Below are positions 44,267 through 54,889 of a stretch of DNA of 64,000 nt, piece by piece. The number at the start of each line of letters is the position of its first letter. The stretch's first letter is position 1. The notes under the pieces are model-generated. The model was given only the letters and a program-made list of their open reading frames with translations. It searched no databases and was not told where the DNA came from. The DNA comes from Vombatus ursinus (Eukaryota > Chordata > Mammalia > Diprotodontia > Vombatidae): positions 36,315,577 through 36,379,576 of the forward strand of contig NW_020954550.1 of assembly GCF_900497805.2 (NCBI RefSeq), given 5' to 3'. The position numbers were made by a program, and so were the translations under genes.

Positions 44267-44375
44267 AAGAAAGGATACTGAGAATGGGAAAAGGGGGTTA
44301 CAGAATATGCCCAAGTTTATTAGGTAGTTTTACTGTGGCCTTTTGTTTATTCTTTTTAATTGTTTATTATAAAAG

Positions 44376-44624
44376 ACAGGCAGTTAGGTGGTGCAGTGGA
44401 TAGAGCACTAGGCCTGGAGTCAGGAAGACTCATCCTCCTGAGTTCAAATTCAAGCCTCAAACACTTACTAACTATGTGATCTTGGGCAAGTCACTTAACC
44501 CTGTTTGCCTCAGTTCCTCATCTGTAAAATGAGCTGGAGAAGGAAATGGCAAACCACCACAATATCTTTTCCAAGAAAACTCCAAATGGAGTCACAAAGA
44601 GGCAGACATGACTGAAACACTTGA
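44376..44624 (+). mobile_element. Marsupial SINE with RTE-like tail
   Basis: ACAGGCAGTTAGGTGGTGCAG head, GCAAGTCACTTAACCCTG core, TGGAGAAGGAAATGGCAAAC tail, ending in A/T-rich sequence. Confidence 0.88.
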
Positions 44625-44789
44625 ATATAAAATATAAAGGATGGCTTGCTGTGCAGGAAGGAGGAGAAGAACAGGTTTGGAAATGAAGTTGAGAAGAAAA
44701 CAAAGCATATCCCCCCAAAATTAGAAATTAGGGAAAAAAGGAAAGAAAATGTCTAAGAAGAGGAAAGGTGAGAACATACAAAAGAATGA

Positions 44790-44943
44790 AAGGAGCAAGT
44801 AGGTGGCACAGTGAATACAGTACCATCCCTGCAGTCAGGAGGACTTGAGTTCAAATCCAACCTGAGACACGTAACATTTACTATCTGTGTGACTCTGGGC
44901 AAGCCACTTAACCCCAGTTGCCTCGCTGCTCCCCCCCCCCCAA
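44790..44943 (+). mobile_element. Marsupial tRNA-derived SINE
   Basis: Flanked by the perfect 10-bp duplication AAAAGAATGA (44780-44789 and 44944-44953). The head is GAGCAAGTAGGTGGCACAG and it ends in a run of ten or more C followed by A. Confidence 0.9.
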
Positions 44944-44953
44944 AAAAGAATGA

Positions 44954-45636
44954 CGAAAGCTATAAGAAAATGGATGGAGAGAATAATGAGAAAGAAAAAA
45001 AATCAAAGATAGGACCATTAAAAATATACTTGAAAATACATTGTTCTCTTCATTGTGTATCTTCAGGCAGTTGGGAACATTTAGATTTGTCATTTTTATT
45101 TATAGCTTTTTCTGGAGTTAGTTCTAAGAGATCAAAATTGAACTTCATGGGGAGAAGGAAAAAGCAGCTATAAGGAAGCAGTTTTCATTGCAATTGAAAA
45201 AAGGAGTGGAAAAAGAGAATAGGACGATTTAAACTGCTATATTTTCTGCAAATGACTGAACATTTGGAGACATACAACACAAATGTTATTTTATTTTAAA
45301 AAATACATTGTACTAATGACTTTTGTCATTATATCACTATCATCTTGCAAAATAAAAGAGAATGAAACCCCATCTCACTCCTTCAGATTGAACCTTCAAA
45401 GAAAACAATTAAGGAGCAAAAGAAAAATCAGCCCAAATATCAGATACAATGACTGATGATATACACAACATTCTGTCCTGGTAGTCTCTCACCTCTCCAA
45501 CATGCAAATTTGAGAAAAACATACTTTCTTAAAGGTTAAGAGCCATTCCAATTCCTGCTGCTAGTTATCGAGAGTGTCGCCCTGGGCACTGACGTTCATA
45601 TATTCAAGGGATGTTGCCAGCTGTGGGGATACTCAC
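44954..45636. other. Intronic sequence, nothing recognised
   Basis: AT-rich sequence without recognisable repeats up to the 45637-45720 exon. Confidence 0.4.
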
Positions 45637-45720
45637 CATGTTGAGCGTGTCGTCGCTGAGAGGCACATCTTTTGACATCTGGTGTAGGAGTTTGTCCTCC
45701 CCAGCCTCAGAGTAAAACAC
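45637..45720 (-). CDS. EGFLAM: EGFLAM (pikachurin) exon: middle of FN3 domain 1
   Basis: The 84-nt phase 0-0 exon encodes VFYSEAGEDKLLHQMSKD followed by VPLSDDTLNM. It follows directly on the G-Y-T end of the previous exon and matches the remembered human VFYSEVGADKSLQEQL. It supplies the C and C' strand region of FN3 domain 1. The acceptor is TTTCTTCAAG and the donor ATG|GTGAGT. The intron to the previous exon is only 657 nt. The intron after it is 11.3 kb and contains the candidate microexon. The part after the conserved VFYSE is the least conserved stretch compared with the remembered eutherian proteins. Probably exon 3. Confidence 0.93.
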
Positions 45721-46340
45721 CTTGAAGAAATATAGTTTACTGGGGTCAATAGCCATGCAAAGGTTTTCTTACAGAATACATACTTCTCTAATTTCACTAA
45801 AAGCTGTAGTCAGTTAATTTATCAAGTTTCATTGCTCCCTTCATTTTGCTCCCCCATCCTCCCACACACTTTATTTACATGGTAATCTATTTTAAATCAT
45901 ATTACATAGGTGCTTTGCCTGAAAAACTTTATATACTTTCCTTTCTGCTCCCTCGGTGCCTGGTGATCGGATTCAGTGTTGACATTATTTTTCATTTACT
46001 ATAGGGTGGTTTGTTGCAGTTCCCTATTTGTTTCGGACATACAGCCTTAGTCTTTCCAGACTTGATGGTAATGACCAAATCTACCATCTATATTAAACCT
46101 GGCCTGAAGCTATGAATGTCGTGAGAACCACAAAGATGTTTGAGTAACCCAGTTGTAGCTTTTAATCAATGTGCAAGTACAAACTGTTTTTGCCCTCCTT
46201 TCAAGGCTAGTAGAAGAATGGGGCACTTCCAGAGAAGTGTATCCTACTAGAATTAGGGCTGCTCATGTAACAAGAGCTCACACAGGGACAGGAGGGAAGG
46301 AGAGGGTCGACAGACATCAAGAAGGCGGACATTCTACTCA

Positions 46341-46361
46341 ACAAACAAACAAACAAACAAC
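46341..46361. repeat. (CAAA)n repeat next to an exon
   Basis: About five CAAA units. On the EGFLAM strand this is a (TTTG)n run starting some 16 bases downstream of the donor of the 46378-46487 exon. Confidence 0.9.
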
Positions 46362-46377
46362 AAGCCTACATACTCAC

Positions 46378-46487
46378 AGTATACCCAGTGATGAGACTGG
46401 AGTGATGATGTGGTATCCTCCATTGAATTTGGAAAGCTGAACAGTTTAAAGAATCCAGCAGGATATTAACAGGGGGACCCAGCCTGC
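46378..46487 (-). CDS. EGFLAM: EGFLAM (pikachurin) exon: start of FN3 domain 1
   Basis: It encodes /GRLGPPVNILLDSLNCSAF, then QIQWRIPHHHSSLITGYT. The first two bases complete a codon begun in the previous exon. The G-P-P start, the L-N-C-S (an N-glycosylation sequon, N-C-T in remembered human EGFLAM), the Q-W-R B-strand tryptophan and the closing G-Y-T are the landmarks. The length is 110 nt, ending in phase 0 at ACT|GTGAGT. The acceptor is TTTTGAGATAG. A second AG four bases further in (GCAG) would shift the frame, so the outer one was chosen. Probably exon 2. The signal-peptide exon was not found in the rest of the window. Confidence 0.93.
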
Positions 46488-47149
46488 CTATCTCAAAACA
46501 AAAGGACACTGTATTAGAAGGTGCAAGAGAGGTCTTATCTAGCTGTTAAGAAAAAATATCAGAAACCCAGCTAAAATTCAAAATCATACACTTTGCAATG
46601 AAGGTTATAGATAGTCAACTGTACTTTATCATGGTGGATTTGGGTTTTGTTGGTTTTGGTTTTTTTTTTTTGGTAAATTAACTCAGGTTGCTTGATCAAA
46701 TCCCTTCTGCAGTCTCTGGAGTTCCAGAGACCCACAAAAAAGAATCTGGGGTGAGGATGGCCTGACACTTTCTGATTCACCCCTGCCAGGAACTTAGTTA
46801 TGGACTTTGGGACATTGAGATCAACTACCATTTGTCAATTTATTCCTGAGTTTACAGAGCCATGTAGTAAACTTAAAGCTGGCTAAAAAGAAAAGAGAGG
46901 GTTAGAAGGACTTATCAGACCCTGCGCAGAACAAAAATTGAAAGCAGTAATCATAGATTCACCCACACAACTGCAGGAGACCATCTGCTGCATTCCTCTG
47001 GGAAAACCACCAGGTACTTCTCCAGTCAGAATTAATGCAAGGAAGATATTCCTTTAGGGTTTTATAGATACTTTAAGGAAAATGTTATAGTGTACCATCC
47101 TTAGTATCACATTTAGCAGTCGAAAGTTCAAATCTAAATAGCAGGCCAA
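46488..47149. other. Intronic sequence, nothing recognised
   Basis: This belongs to the intron after the probable signal-peptide exon. There is a poly(T) run near 46659-46671. No repeat family was recognised. Confidence 0.4.
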
Positions 47150-48118
47150 CGTTTGACAAATTCAAGAACATAAGTTATAAAAAGGAACAGTCAATGTTTG
47201 GAAGGTAGGCCTACTTATACACTCCTGGAGGAGTGATGAATCTATCTAGCTATCAGTTGGGAACCATGTAACAAAAGTGACTAAATTTTCCATATCCTTT
47301 GACACAGCAATCCCATCACTCCATATATATTACAAGGAAGTTGAAGACAAAACAAAGGTCCAATATATATCAATATACTCATAATATAAATAGCATACAT
47401 ACACTCAAACATATGAGCACACAAAAAGCATACTCCCATGTATAAGCCTATAAAAAGCATATTCACACTACAAGCCCACAAAAAACACTCATACTTAGGA
47501 GGTTACAGGAAGTATACTCACACACATGAGCATACAAAAAATATACTCATACTCTTTATGGTGGCAAAGACTTGGAAAACAAAATGGTTGCCCTTCCTTC
47601 AACTGGGGAATGGATGAAAAAAAACTATTGTATATGAATATAACAATATTATCATGCATTAAGAAAGAACAAATATAAGGAATTCATAACTACACTGGAA
47701 AATTTCTATGATCTGATGCAGAGCAAAATATGCAGAACCAAGAGAATCATATCCACCATGACCATAACAATGCAAGTGCCAGGTAACAATGTAAGTTCAT
47801 TAAAAGGAAATCTAAGTAACCAAATAAAACAGTGTAGGTCCTAGTGAAATAGCCCTCTCTCAGCTCGGGACAAAGGCAGGGGATGCTAAGGACATAATAT
47901 TGTGTGAATATAATGACCAAGTTTGGTCTCAAAGAAGAGTCAAAAAATATATGTCTCTCACCTCTTTTCCAGAAGTGAAGAAGAAATATTGCATAAACTG
48001 TCAGACAAAGTTGCTATGTTGGCCACTGTATCTATTTTTCTCTGTCACATGGGAGAATTCAATATGGAGGAAGAGGTTTGAAATAATTGATATTTAAAGA
48101 TAGAAGGCATCAATAAAA
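47150..48118 (+). mobile_element. L1 LINE 3' region
   Basis: TATACACTCCTGGAGGAGTG, ACACAGCAATCCCATCACTCC, TTCAACTGGGGAATGGATG and GATCTGATGCAGAGCAAAAT are L1 3'-end landmarks, ending AAGGCATCAATAAAATG. An expanded tandem repeat lies inside it. Confidence 0.7.
47410..47553. repeat. Minisatellite of about 28-bp units inside L1
   Basis: Imperfect units of the type ATGAGCACACAAAAAGCATA plus CTCACAC, about five copies, becoming more diverged in the middle. Confidence 0.65.
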
Positions 48119-48649
48119 TGTGCATATTAAAGAGAGAGCACTGAAAGCTAGCATGGCTTAGACTTTTCTCTCATTTCAAAGATTTTTTACATAACAAAAT
48201 GAAGGCACTGTGCGTGAGTGCACACTGTGATCATGTGTGTAGACTTCTGTCCTTTGTTACTGAAAAAATCTGTAATAAAACATCAGCTTAATTACTCTAA
48301 TTTGGGTTAAAACAGACTCTACTATATTGTTCCACTTTTCGCATGCAGAGTCTATCTCTAGACAGTAACACCAAAAATAGAATGCAATTAGCTGAGCAAT
48401 TCTACTAGTTTGACAAAATAACAAAAGGTATGGTATCTGTGTAAAATAATGACCAACTGTCCTGGAAAATGAATGAGCCCTAGCAAGAAAGCTATTCATT
48501 TTTGTAAATTACACCATCCTAAATCATTAATTAACATTTATTGAGGTACTCCCACATGCAAAGCTATGTAGAACATACAAATAGTGTGACCCTCCAGCCA
48601 TTTAGGCACAGAATACTTCAGGGAAATAACACTAATTTTAAAAGAGAAG
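48119..48649. other. Intronic sequence, nothing clear
   Basis: A possible worn L2 end near 48525-48565. Otherwise unrecognised. Confidence 0.35.
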
Positions 48650-48775
48650 TGAATGTTCTCTGGAGTAGGACTTCCCCATTATTTTTGTCCCATGCCACAC
48701 TGCCATGTTTGGATTTTTTTCTGTGGCATATTATAGAAAATGACATCCCAGTCTACAAACAAAAACTGGCAGTAA
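48650..48775 (+). pseudogene. Possible mariner-type transposase C-terminal scrap
   Basis: One open frame includes LPCLDFFLWHIIENDIPVY, which resembles the S-P-D-L-x-P-x-D-F-F-L-W-G signature of mariner/IS630-type transposases. The stretch is short and without recognised ends. Confidence 0.3.
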
Positions 48776-48827
48776 GGGATAATAGCAAGTAGGGATAGGT
48801 CTTTGAAAATACTACCTTTAACTATGA

Positions 48828-49048
48828 TTCATTCATTCATTAATTCAACGTACAACCAGTTATTGAATGACTATTATGATTAAAGCTTTGTGCTAGGCAC
48901 TGTGGGTAGAACAGTTTGTCCTTTTGTAGCTCATAGACCAGTTAGAGAATAAGCTATAAAAACAATTTGCAGTCATTCGAAGTAGCATGTAAACATGAAG
49001 TAAGATAGGCTTCATGGAGAGGATAACATTCGAGCTGGGATTTATCAT
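48828..49048 (-). mobile_element. L2 LINE, antisense fragment
   Basis: TTCATTCATTCATTAATTCAAC, TTTGTGCTAGGCACTGTGGG, TAGCTCATAGACCAGTTAG, then TTCGAGCTGGGATTTATCATG. Confidence 0.6.
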
Positions 49049-49049
49049 G

Positions 49050-49195
49050 GAATCATGGCTTTAGAGCTGAAAGTGGCCTCAGAGACCATCCATTCCAACC
49101 TCCTCATCTTGCTGATGAGAAAATTATCACTTATTTCCGAGGTCACAAATGTAGAAAACCAAAAACAAAATCAGAGGTAAGAGTGGAACCCCAGG
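49050..49195 (-). mobile_element. MIR-like SINE
   Basis: ATCATGGCTTTAGAGCTGAAAG and CATCTTGCTGATGAGAAAATT in antisense order, abutting the L2 fragment. Confidence 0.55.
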
Positions 49196-49244
49196 CATAT
49201 CATCATAGATTTATGGCCGGAAGAGACCTCAGAGGCGCTCTAGT

Positions 49245-49432
49245 CCAATGATGTCGAACTCACTGGCCATGGACAGCAAAACGTTTGAGTATGCCCAACC
49301 AGATTAAAATGTAATTGGGAAATGTTTAATAGAATGTTTAAAAATACAATGTAGATAAATTTAATTTATGGTTTTCAAAATCAAAATGGCCCATAGGGAT
49401 TTCTATTTGAGTTTGACACCTCTAATCTATCC
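49245..49432. mobile_element. hAT miniature element (most complete copy)
   Basis: The left end is ATGTCGAACTCACTGGCCATG and the right end TTTGAGTTTGACACCTCTAAT. The interior AAATGTAATTGGGAAATGTT matches the copies at 17155 and 22206. Confidence 0.7.
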
Positions 49433-49660
49433 TCATGCTCACATTTCTATGTGTGATGGTTCATGGAATGGGGCACATAAAAGACTGTTTTATTGCAATT
49501 GATGCTCAGGCATAAGACTCTGGGCAAAAGCAGCATTTCCCAAACTGTTTCCCATCATCCCCAGGGGTTTCACACCACCTAACTATGGGTTCCATGAGAA
49601 GAATATCATTTTGGAGATTATATATAGCTTTAAAACATTTCACATGCAATTAAGTCATTT

Positions 49661-49916
49661 TTTTGTTGTTGTTGAATTGTTTTCAGTCATGTCTGACTCT
49701 TTGTGATCCCGTTTGGGGTTTTCTTGGCAAAGATACTGGAGTGGTTTGCCATTTCCTTCTCTAGCTCATTTTACAGATGAGAAAACTGAGGCAAACAGGG
49801 TTAAGTGACCTACCCAAGTTCATACACCTAGTAAGTATCTGAGTCCAGATTTTAATTCAGGAAGATGAGTCTTCCTGACTCCAGGCTTGGCACTATCCAC
49901 TGTGCTACCTAGCTGC
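49661..49916 (-). mobile_element. Marsupial SINE with RTE-like tail
   Basis: On the plus strand: a (TTG)n tail end, TCAGTCATGTCTGACTC, GGTTTGCCATTTCCTTCTC, AACAGGGTTAAGTGACC, ending CTACCTAGCTGC. It lies within worn hAT-like sequence (49530-49660). Confidence 0.88.
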
Positions 49917-49929
49917 AATACAAAAAAGA

Positions 49930-50125
49930 CCTATGCTTTAGTTGGTAGAAAGGATATTGAATTTGGAGTCAGCAGAGCTAGGTTTATATCCTATATTTGC
50001 CACTTCCTACCTGTGTGATCTTGGGTAATCATTTAACTATTCTGTGCCTCAGTTTCCTCAACAATAAAATGAGGACGTTGGACTAGATTGCCTCTAAGGT
50101 CCCTTCCAGCACTAAATCTCTAAAT
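49930..50125 (+). mobile_element. MIR SINE
   Basis: CTTTAGTTGGTAGAAAGGAT head, TGTGTGATCTTGGGTAATC core, GTCCCTTCCAGCACTAAATC tail. Confidence 0.65.
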
Positions 50126-50139
50126 CTATCATTCCTCCA

Positions 50140-51865
50140 CTGATGTAGAAGTAGTCTTGTAAAAGTGAATGAGACTCAGAAAGGTTGTAATTTGCCCATG
50201 AAAGTATATATGCATCAAAAATATGTATGTATGGCAATTCAAGGGGTATGAAAATGGGATTAACTTCCTCTGTCCAAAATTTCCCTGAAATCCCTAATTT
50301 TTTTTTTCCTGAGGAAAAGAATGTGGGGTCAGGAGTGGAGGAGGGGAAGTGTTCTATACTCTAAGGACTCCTGAACTAGAATTTATGGGTTCTTTTGGTA
50401 TATTTCAAAGTTCAGTGGCCAAGTTAGTCTGGAAAATACTGGGCAAGAGATTGGGAGTAGGCGGAGTATTGAGTCAAATGATCCTTTCAAGGTCCTTTTC
50501 CTGTTCCTCACACTAATGACAAGACCATAACCCCTCTGAAGGTATTTCATATATCTCTTACAACCTTAGGAAGTCATTGGTGGCAATAAGCCACATTTGT
50601 GAAATCAGAGTAATGCCTCTCAAACATTTTTAATGAGCAGACGGAAACAATTTGTCTCCAAACAAATGTTTTCATGACGATTTTAAACATCTATTCTTTC
50701 CGTGACTTTCTATACCATAGTATAATAAAGTGCCTGTGCTTACTCATTGCTGAATGAAATTAGGTTGTTTTCAAAGGTCACTCACTTGTGTGACAAATTT
50801 AAATGAGAGTTAGACAAGTCTATGTATATGGCTTCTAAACCTAAAGACAAAATAACATTTCCTATTTAATTAGCTATGGTTAGAAATGGCAGGAAAATGA
50901 AACACTGAGCTAGTTTTGAAGAACCGTGGCCTTTAAAAGGTGAAAGGTATTTTTAATATAATACACCTTAAAGTACTTTCATAAATAAAAGAAAGCTATA
51001 CTTTCTGAAAGTCCGAGGGATGAAAACCATATTCCAGCACTTTTGGTAAACCCTATGTTGGGGTTGTCAAAACACTGGCTCCACTGCACTACACTATTCA
51101 GTTTGCATCTCAACTTTCTGAATAATTAGGTCAATTTCCTGTGCTAATTTTGTTTAATAAAGTACTTCAATTCAGCTTCCTAAGAGCATTGCATTTCTGA
51201 TGTAATTATTTTTGTAATTCAATTCATAAAATACTTCTAAAACATAAATAAAAATATAATGTGACAGAAATACATTGCTAGCTCTTGAATTATTTGATTT
51301 TCGTGAAATGAACCAAGAAATATCCACAGATGTGGATGGAAAGAAAACCACCCAGGCTAACTAAAAATAATCAGGAAATTCTGAATGGACAACCACACAT
51401 AGCATGTTTCCCTATTTTGGAAGGTTGCTCCAACTAGTCTCATTAAGGCTGCAATGAATAAGTTACCAGGAATCTTCCCACCATGGCCATTTCCAAGATG
51501 ATGCCTTCAAGGCAACAGGAAAATTTGGACTCAGGAAGCACATAGTTTGTTTGAGTCATCTGGCCACTTCAGAAACCTTCAATAACTGGCAAATGGCAGA
51601 AAGTGCTATGTCTAGCCAGTGTTGCATTGCCTATGATGTTCTTACTGTCTACTTACTTGTAACCCAAGTTTCACCTAGAGAACATCCAAAGAACATGAAG
51701 GGCTTTAGAGGGCTGGGAGACCAAGTAACATAACTGAACTCTCTCTTACCTCAATGGGTCGATAGACCTATCTTATGTGGGGACTGGTATTGACTAGGAG
51801 GAGGTGCAGTTGACAGCATAGAAAAGCCTTATTCTTGACAACTTAGGGATTAGTACTTAGCAAAG
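50140..51865. other. Intronic sequence, mostly unrecognised
   Basis: About 1.7 kb without clear repeats. There is a possible worn hAT end near 51054-51080. No exon or RNA gene was seen. Confidence 0.4.
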
Positions 51866-51869
51866 AAGT

Positions 51870-52330
51870 CATTGGAAAATCTGCAATGGATATGATCAAC
51901 AATGACGTCTGCAGATTGTGATAGATGAATGTAATAGAATATTGCTGTGTCCTGAGAAAACCAAGAATATGGAGAAGCATGGGAAGGTCCATGGGAATCC
52001 ATGCAGAGTAAAGTGAGAAGAACCAGGAAAACCACAAACATAATGACAATAATCTAAATGGAAAAGGGGAGAGAACAACTAAATACTATATAACTATAAT
52101 GATCAAATTTGGTGCCAAAGAAGAATTAGAAAAAAATATGCGTCACTCCCTCTTCTTCAAAAGTGTAGAACAATGGAGGTGAATATTACATAGGTTATTG
52201 GTTTTGCTGAACTGCATTTTTCTTTCTTTCTCTTTTTTTCCTCTTTGTTGCAAGGGATAGATTACTGGGAAAGGGAAGCTTGATTATTTAGAAATGGAGG
52301 TATTAAACTAAAGACAGCAGTAAAACAAGA
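51870..52330 (+). mobile_element. L1-type LINE 3' end
   Basis: CATGGGAAGGTCCATGGGAA, GAGTAAAGTGAGAAGAACC and TGGTGCCAAAGAAGAATTAG parallel the 47150 and 54890 elements, ending with TATTAAACTAAAGACAGCAG. Confidence 0.65.
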
Positions 52331-52414
52331 TGTTCAAAATTCAGAAGCATTAAAAAAATAGCTTCTCCTACAGTTAGCCAACAAACAGAAAAGCCTAGAA
52401 AGACTGAGGGGATC

Positions 52415-52850
52415 ATAGATCTGGAGTCAGAAGCCAATTTAGAGATGGTCTAGGTCAACTCTGCCATTTCACAGGAAACTGAAGACCAGAGAGGTAAATA
52501 AACTAACACAAGAATATATAAGTAATAAACAGTAAAGCCAGTTTTGTACTCAGTTCTTCTGATTCCAAATTCAATGATCTTTCCACTACATTATACCGTC
52601 CTTCCTGCTCTAGACATTATTGTTAAGAAATCTAAGCTGTAGTGAGTGGTCAGAGGTTCTGGAGAGAAGGGTTAGACAAGGAAACGGAAAGTACTAAACT
52701 ATGAGTCAAGAGAAAGATATTTTAATCTAGGCTTGACCACAAAACAGCTGTGTGACCTCAGGCATGCACAACTTCTCAGTTTCTTTATCTCTAAAATAAG
52801 TATGTTAACCTAGGTGATTTCTGAGTTTTATTCCAACTCTAATATAAGAG
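52415..52850. mobile_element. Two MIR SINEs in opposite orientation
   Basis: Antisense copy at about 52415-52610 (ACAGGAAACTGAAGACCAGAG) and sense copy at about 52660-52850 (AACAGCTGTGTGACCTCAGG, then TTATTCCAACTCTAATA). Confidence 0.55.
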
Positions 52851-52954
52851 TCTAATATTTCAGGCTCTTAGAACCATGGCAAGTTTGCCATACTTTGTAT
52901 CACCACCTCAAGCTGTCCTGTCTCAAGGGATTTTACCTGAACTAATAAAAAATT

Positions 52955-53275
52955 ATCTGTTCTCCCAACTCCTCTATAAAGCCTTTCTTGATGCCTCAAA
53001 TCCATATTGGATTTTCTTCCCTTCACCTTCCTTATGTTGTATTTATTCTATGCACCATACAATTAGCACCTTATTATATACTGTCCAGTCATCTAACTGA
53101 CTGTCAGCTCTGTAATTCACTTCCTTATTCGATCAGCAGATCATCCGGTCTTGTTCATTAATTGTTTTGTTGATTGTCTTGTCTCTTCAGCTGATTTAAA
53201 CTCTTTGTGACAGGGACAATGGTCATAGTGTTAGGCATGGAATTGATTTTCAATAAATACTTTTTTGATTGTTGA
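52955..53275 (+). mobile_element. L2 LINE 3' end
   Basis: TCCTCTATAAAGCCTTTCTTG, ACAGGGACAATGGTCATAGTG and GATTTTCAATAAATACTTTTT. Confidence 0.6.
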
Positions 53276-53329
53276 TTAATGAAATCTGCTGATTAAGTTG
53301 CATTTGTCATTAAAAGCCATACTTGTTTG

Positions 53330-53500
53330 TAGAGTTAGTCAGCCTTTCTTTAACAAATGGGGAAACCAGGGCCCAGAGGTCACATAACTCACAAAGTTCA
53401 CATAATTAATTGGTAAGGGAGTCAGAATTAGACTCTAGCTTCCTTTACTCCCAGACCAAAGTTCTTTCCTTTGTGTAACACACTGCCTCTATATTGAGTA
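53330..53500 (-). mobile_element. MIR-like SINE
   Basis: AAATGGGGAAACCAGGGCCC, then ATTAGACTCTAGCTTCCTTTAC and TGTAACACACTGCCTC. Confidence 0.5.
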
Positions 53501-53689
53501 TGGTGTGTTAGGTAGATATGACTTTCAGGGAAAGACAAGATGGACTGAAGAGAAGAGACTGGAGACCTGAAGTGGGAGTCGGAGGTGTCAATGGGAATAT
53601 TGATGGGGTTGGTGAATCAAAGACAACTAGAAAAACTGACAGGAGTTGGTAACTGATGAGATAGCCCATCATAGAATCATCCCCACCTC

Positions 53690-54130
53690 ACTTACACCCC
53701 ACAACATGTATCCCCAGAAGTTGACCATATAGATTCCATTTGAAGACTTCTAGTAGTAGAGAATTTAAACTGAAGGCAGTCCATTCCAATGGTGAACAGT
53801 TCAGATTTATCAAACCAAAAGCTGCCTCTGAAATTTTTACAAATTGCTTCTAGTGGTGCTCTCTGAAGGCAAGGAAAATAAATATAATCTTTGTGCTTAA
53901 TACATACTTACTTACTTGACTTGACTTCCATGTGCTGTACAGCTCTTCAAATACTTGAAGATAGCAACAGTGATCCCTCCCCCACCAAAGTCTTCTCTTC
54001 TGGGGCTAACCATCCCTAATTCCTTCAATCAATACTCATTGCTTTCTCATTGCCTCACCATCCCAGTCACTCTCCTACAGACATACTCCAACTTGTCTAC
54101 ATTTCTTCTAAAATATGATACCTATCAATA
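53690..54130 (-). mobile_element. L3/CR1 LINE 3' region
   Basis: CTCTTCAAATACTTGAAGATAG, TCTTCTCTTCTGGGGCTAAC and CTCCAACTTGTCTACATTTC on the plus strand are antisense CR1/L3. Confidence 0.65.
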
Positions 54131-54133
54131 AAC

Positions 54134-54702
54134 AGCATGGCACAAAAATCTTAGTGTAGTTTCAGGCTTTAATGACTTTAGAAATTTAAGTGTTCCAAGC
54201 TTTAAAATTTTTTTTGAAAGGCTAATTACTTTAACATTTTTAAATATTGATAGGTTTCTTATGAAAATTCAACATAACTACCATCTTGTGCTAAATATTG
54301 CTCTAATTTTTGAACTTCATAAAATTTTTCATCAAGCGCTATTTTGTAATCTTAGCCTTAAGATCCTAAAAAGAATGAGGTTTTGATACATACAAGATAG
54401 TTATAAGGTGACCCTACAAGAAAAGTCTAATGATTATAGATCAGGTGACCAAAATGGCCAAGCAGATGGAACTCTTCCAATCTGACAAAGTATCATCCGA
54501 CAATTCACACATGCAATGCACAATGACAAGATAATTTGTTTCACTAATTTTTTTTAAAAAATTAGCATTCAAAATTCAAAAATTTAATAAGTACAAAATA
54601 AGTTTATATAATTAAACTTTCAAATCACATTTTTGGTATGTTTGTAGCCTTCATACTTCTAAGTTTAAAACCATACTAAATCTTTTTTGGAAGACCCTGT
54701 AT
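54134..54702 (-). mobile_element. Mariner-type DNA transposon relic
   Basis: The imperfect terminal inverted repeats are GGCACAAAAATCTTAGTGTA at the left and, read inward from the right, GGGTCTTCCAAAAAAGATTT. On the minus strand around 54405-54460 a frame reads WPFWSPDL then SLDF, matching the W-P-x-R-S-P-D-L-x-P-x-D-F-F signature of mariner transposases. At about 570 bp it is less than half the usual 1.3 kb, so it is deleted internally. Stops are present. Confidence 0.65.
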
Positions 54703-54889
54703 GCCAGTTCTGTCTTTTTAAAAATTTTTATTTATTTTATCTTTAATTTATGAAATGAAACAAGCATTTCCATAACATAGTAGAATAAAAAAAAAGATGA
54801 TTGCACATGAAACTGCAAATCTATTGTGTACAAGTTGCTATTCCTTTTAAATATATAATAAAATTATGTAACTTCCTTTTTTTTTTTTT

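Noticed and set aside
44811-45173. 120-codon open frame
   Set aside because: Its first third is a translated SINE and the rest is AT-rich sequence with no known domain.
47410-47553. Regularly spaced direct repeats resembling a CRISPR array
   Set aside because: The repeats are imperfect and back-to-back without unique spacers, inside an L1 in a vertebrate genome.
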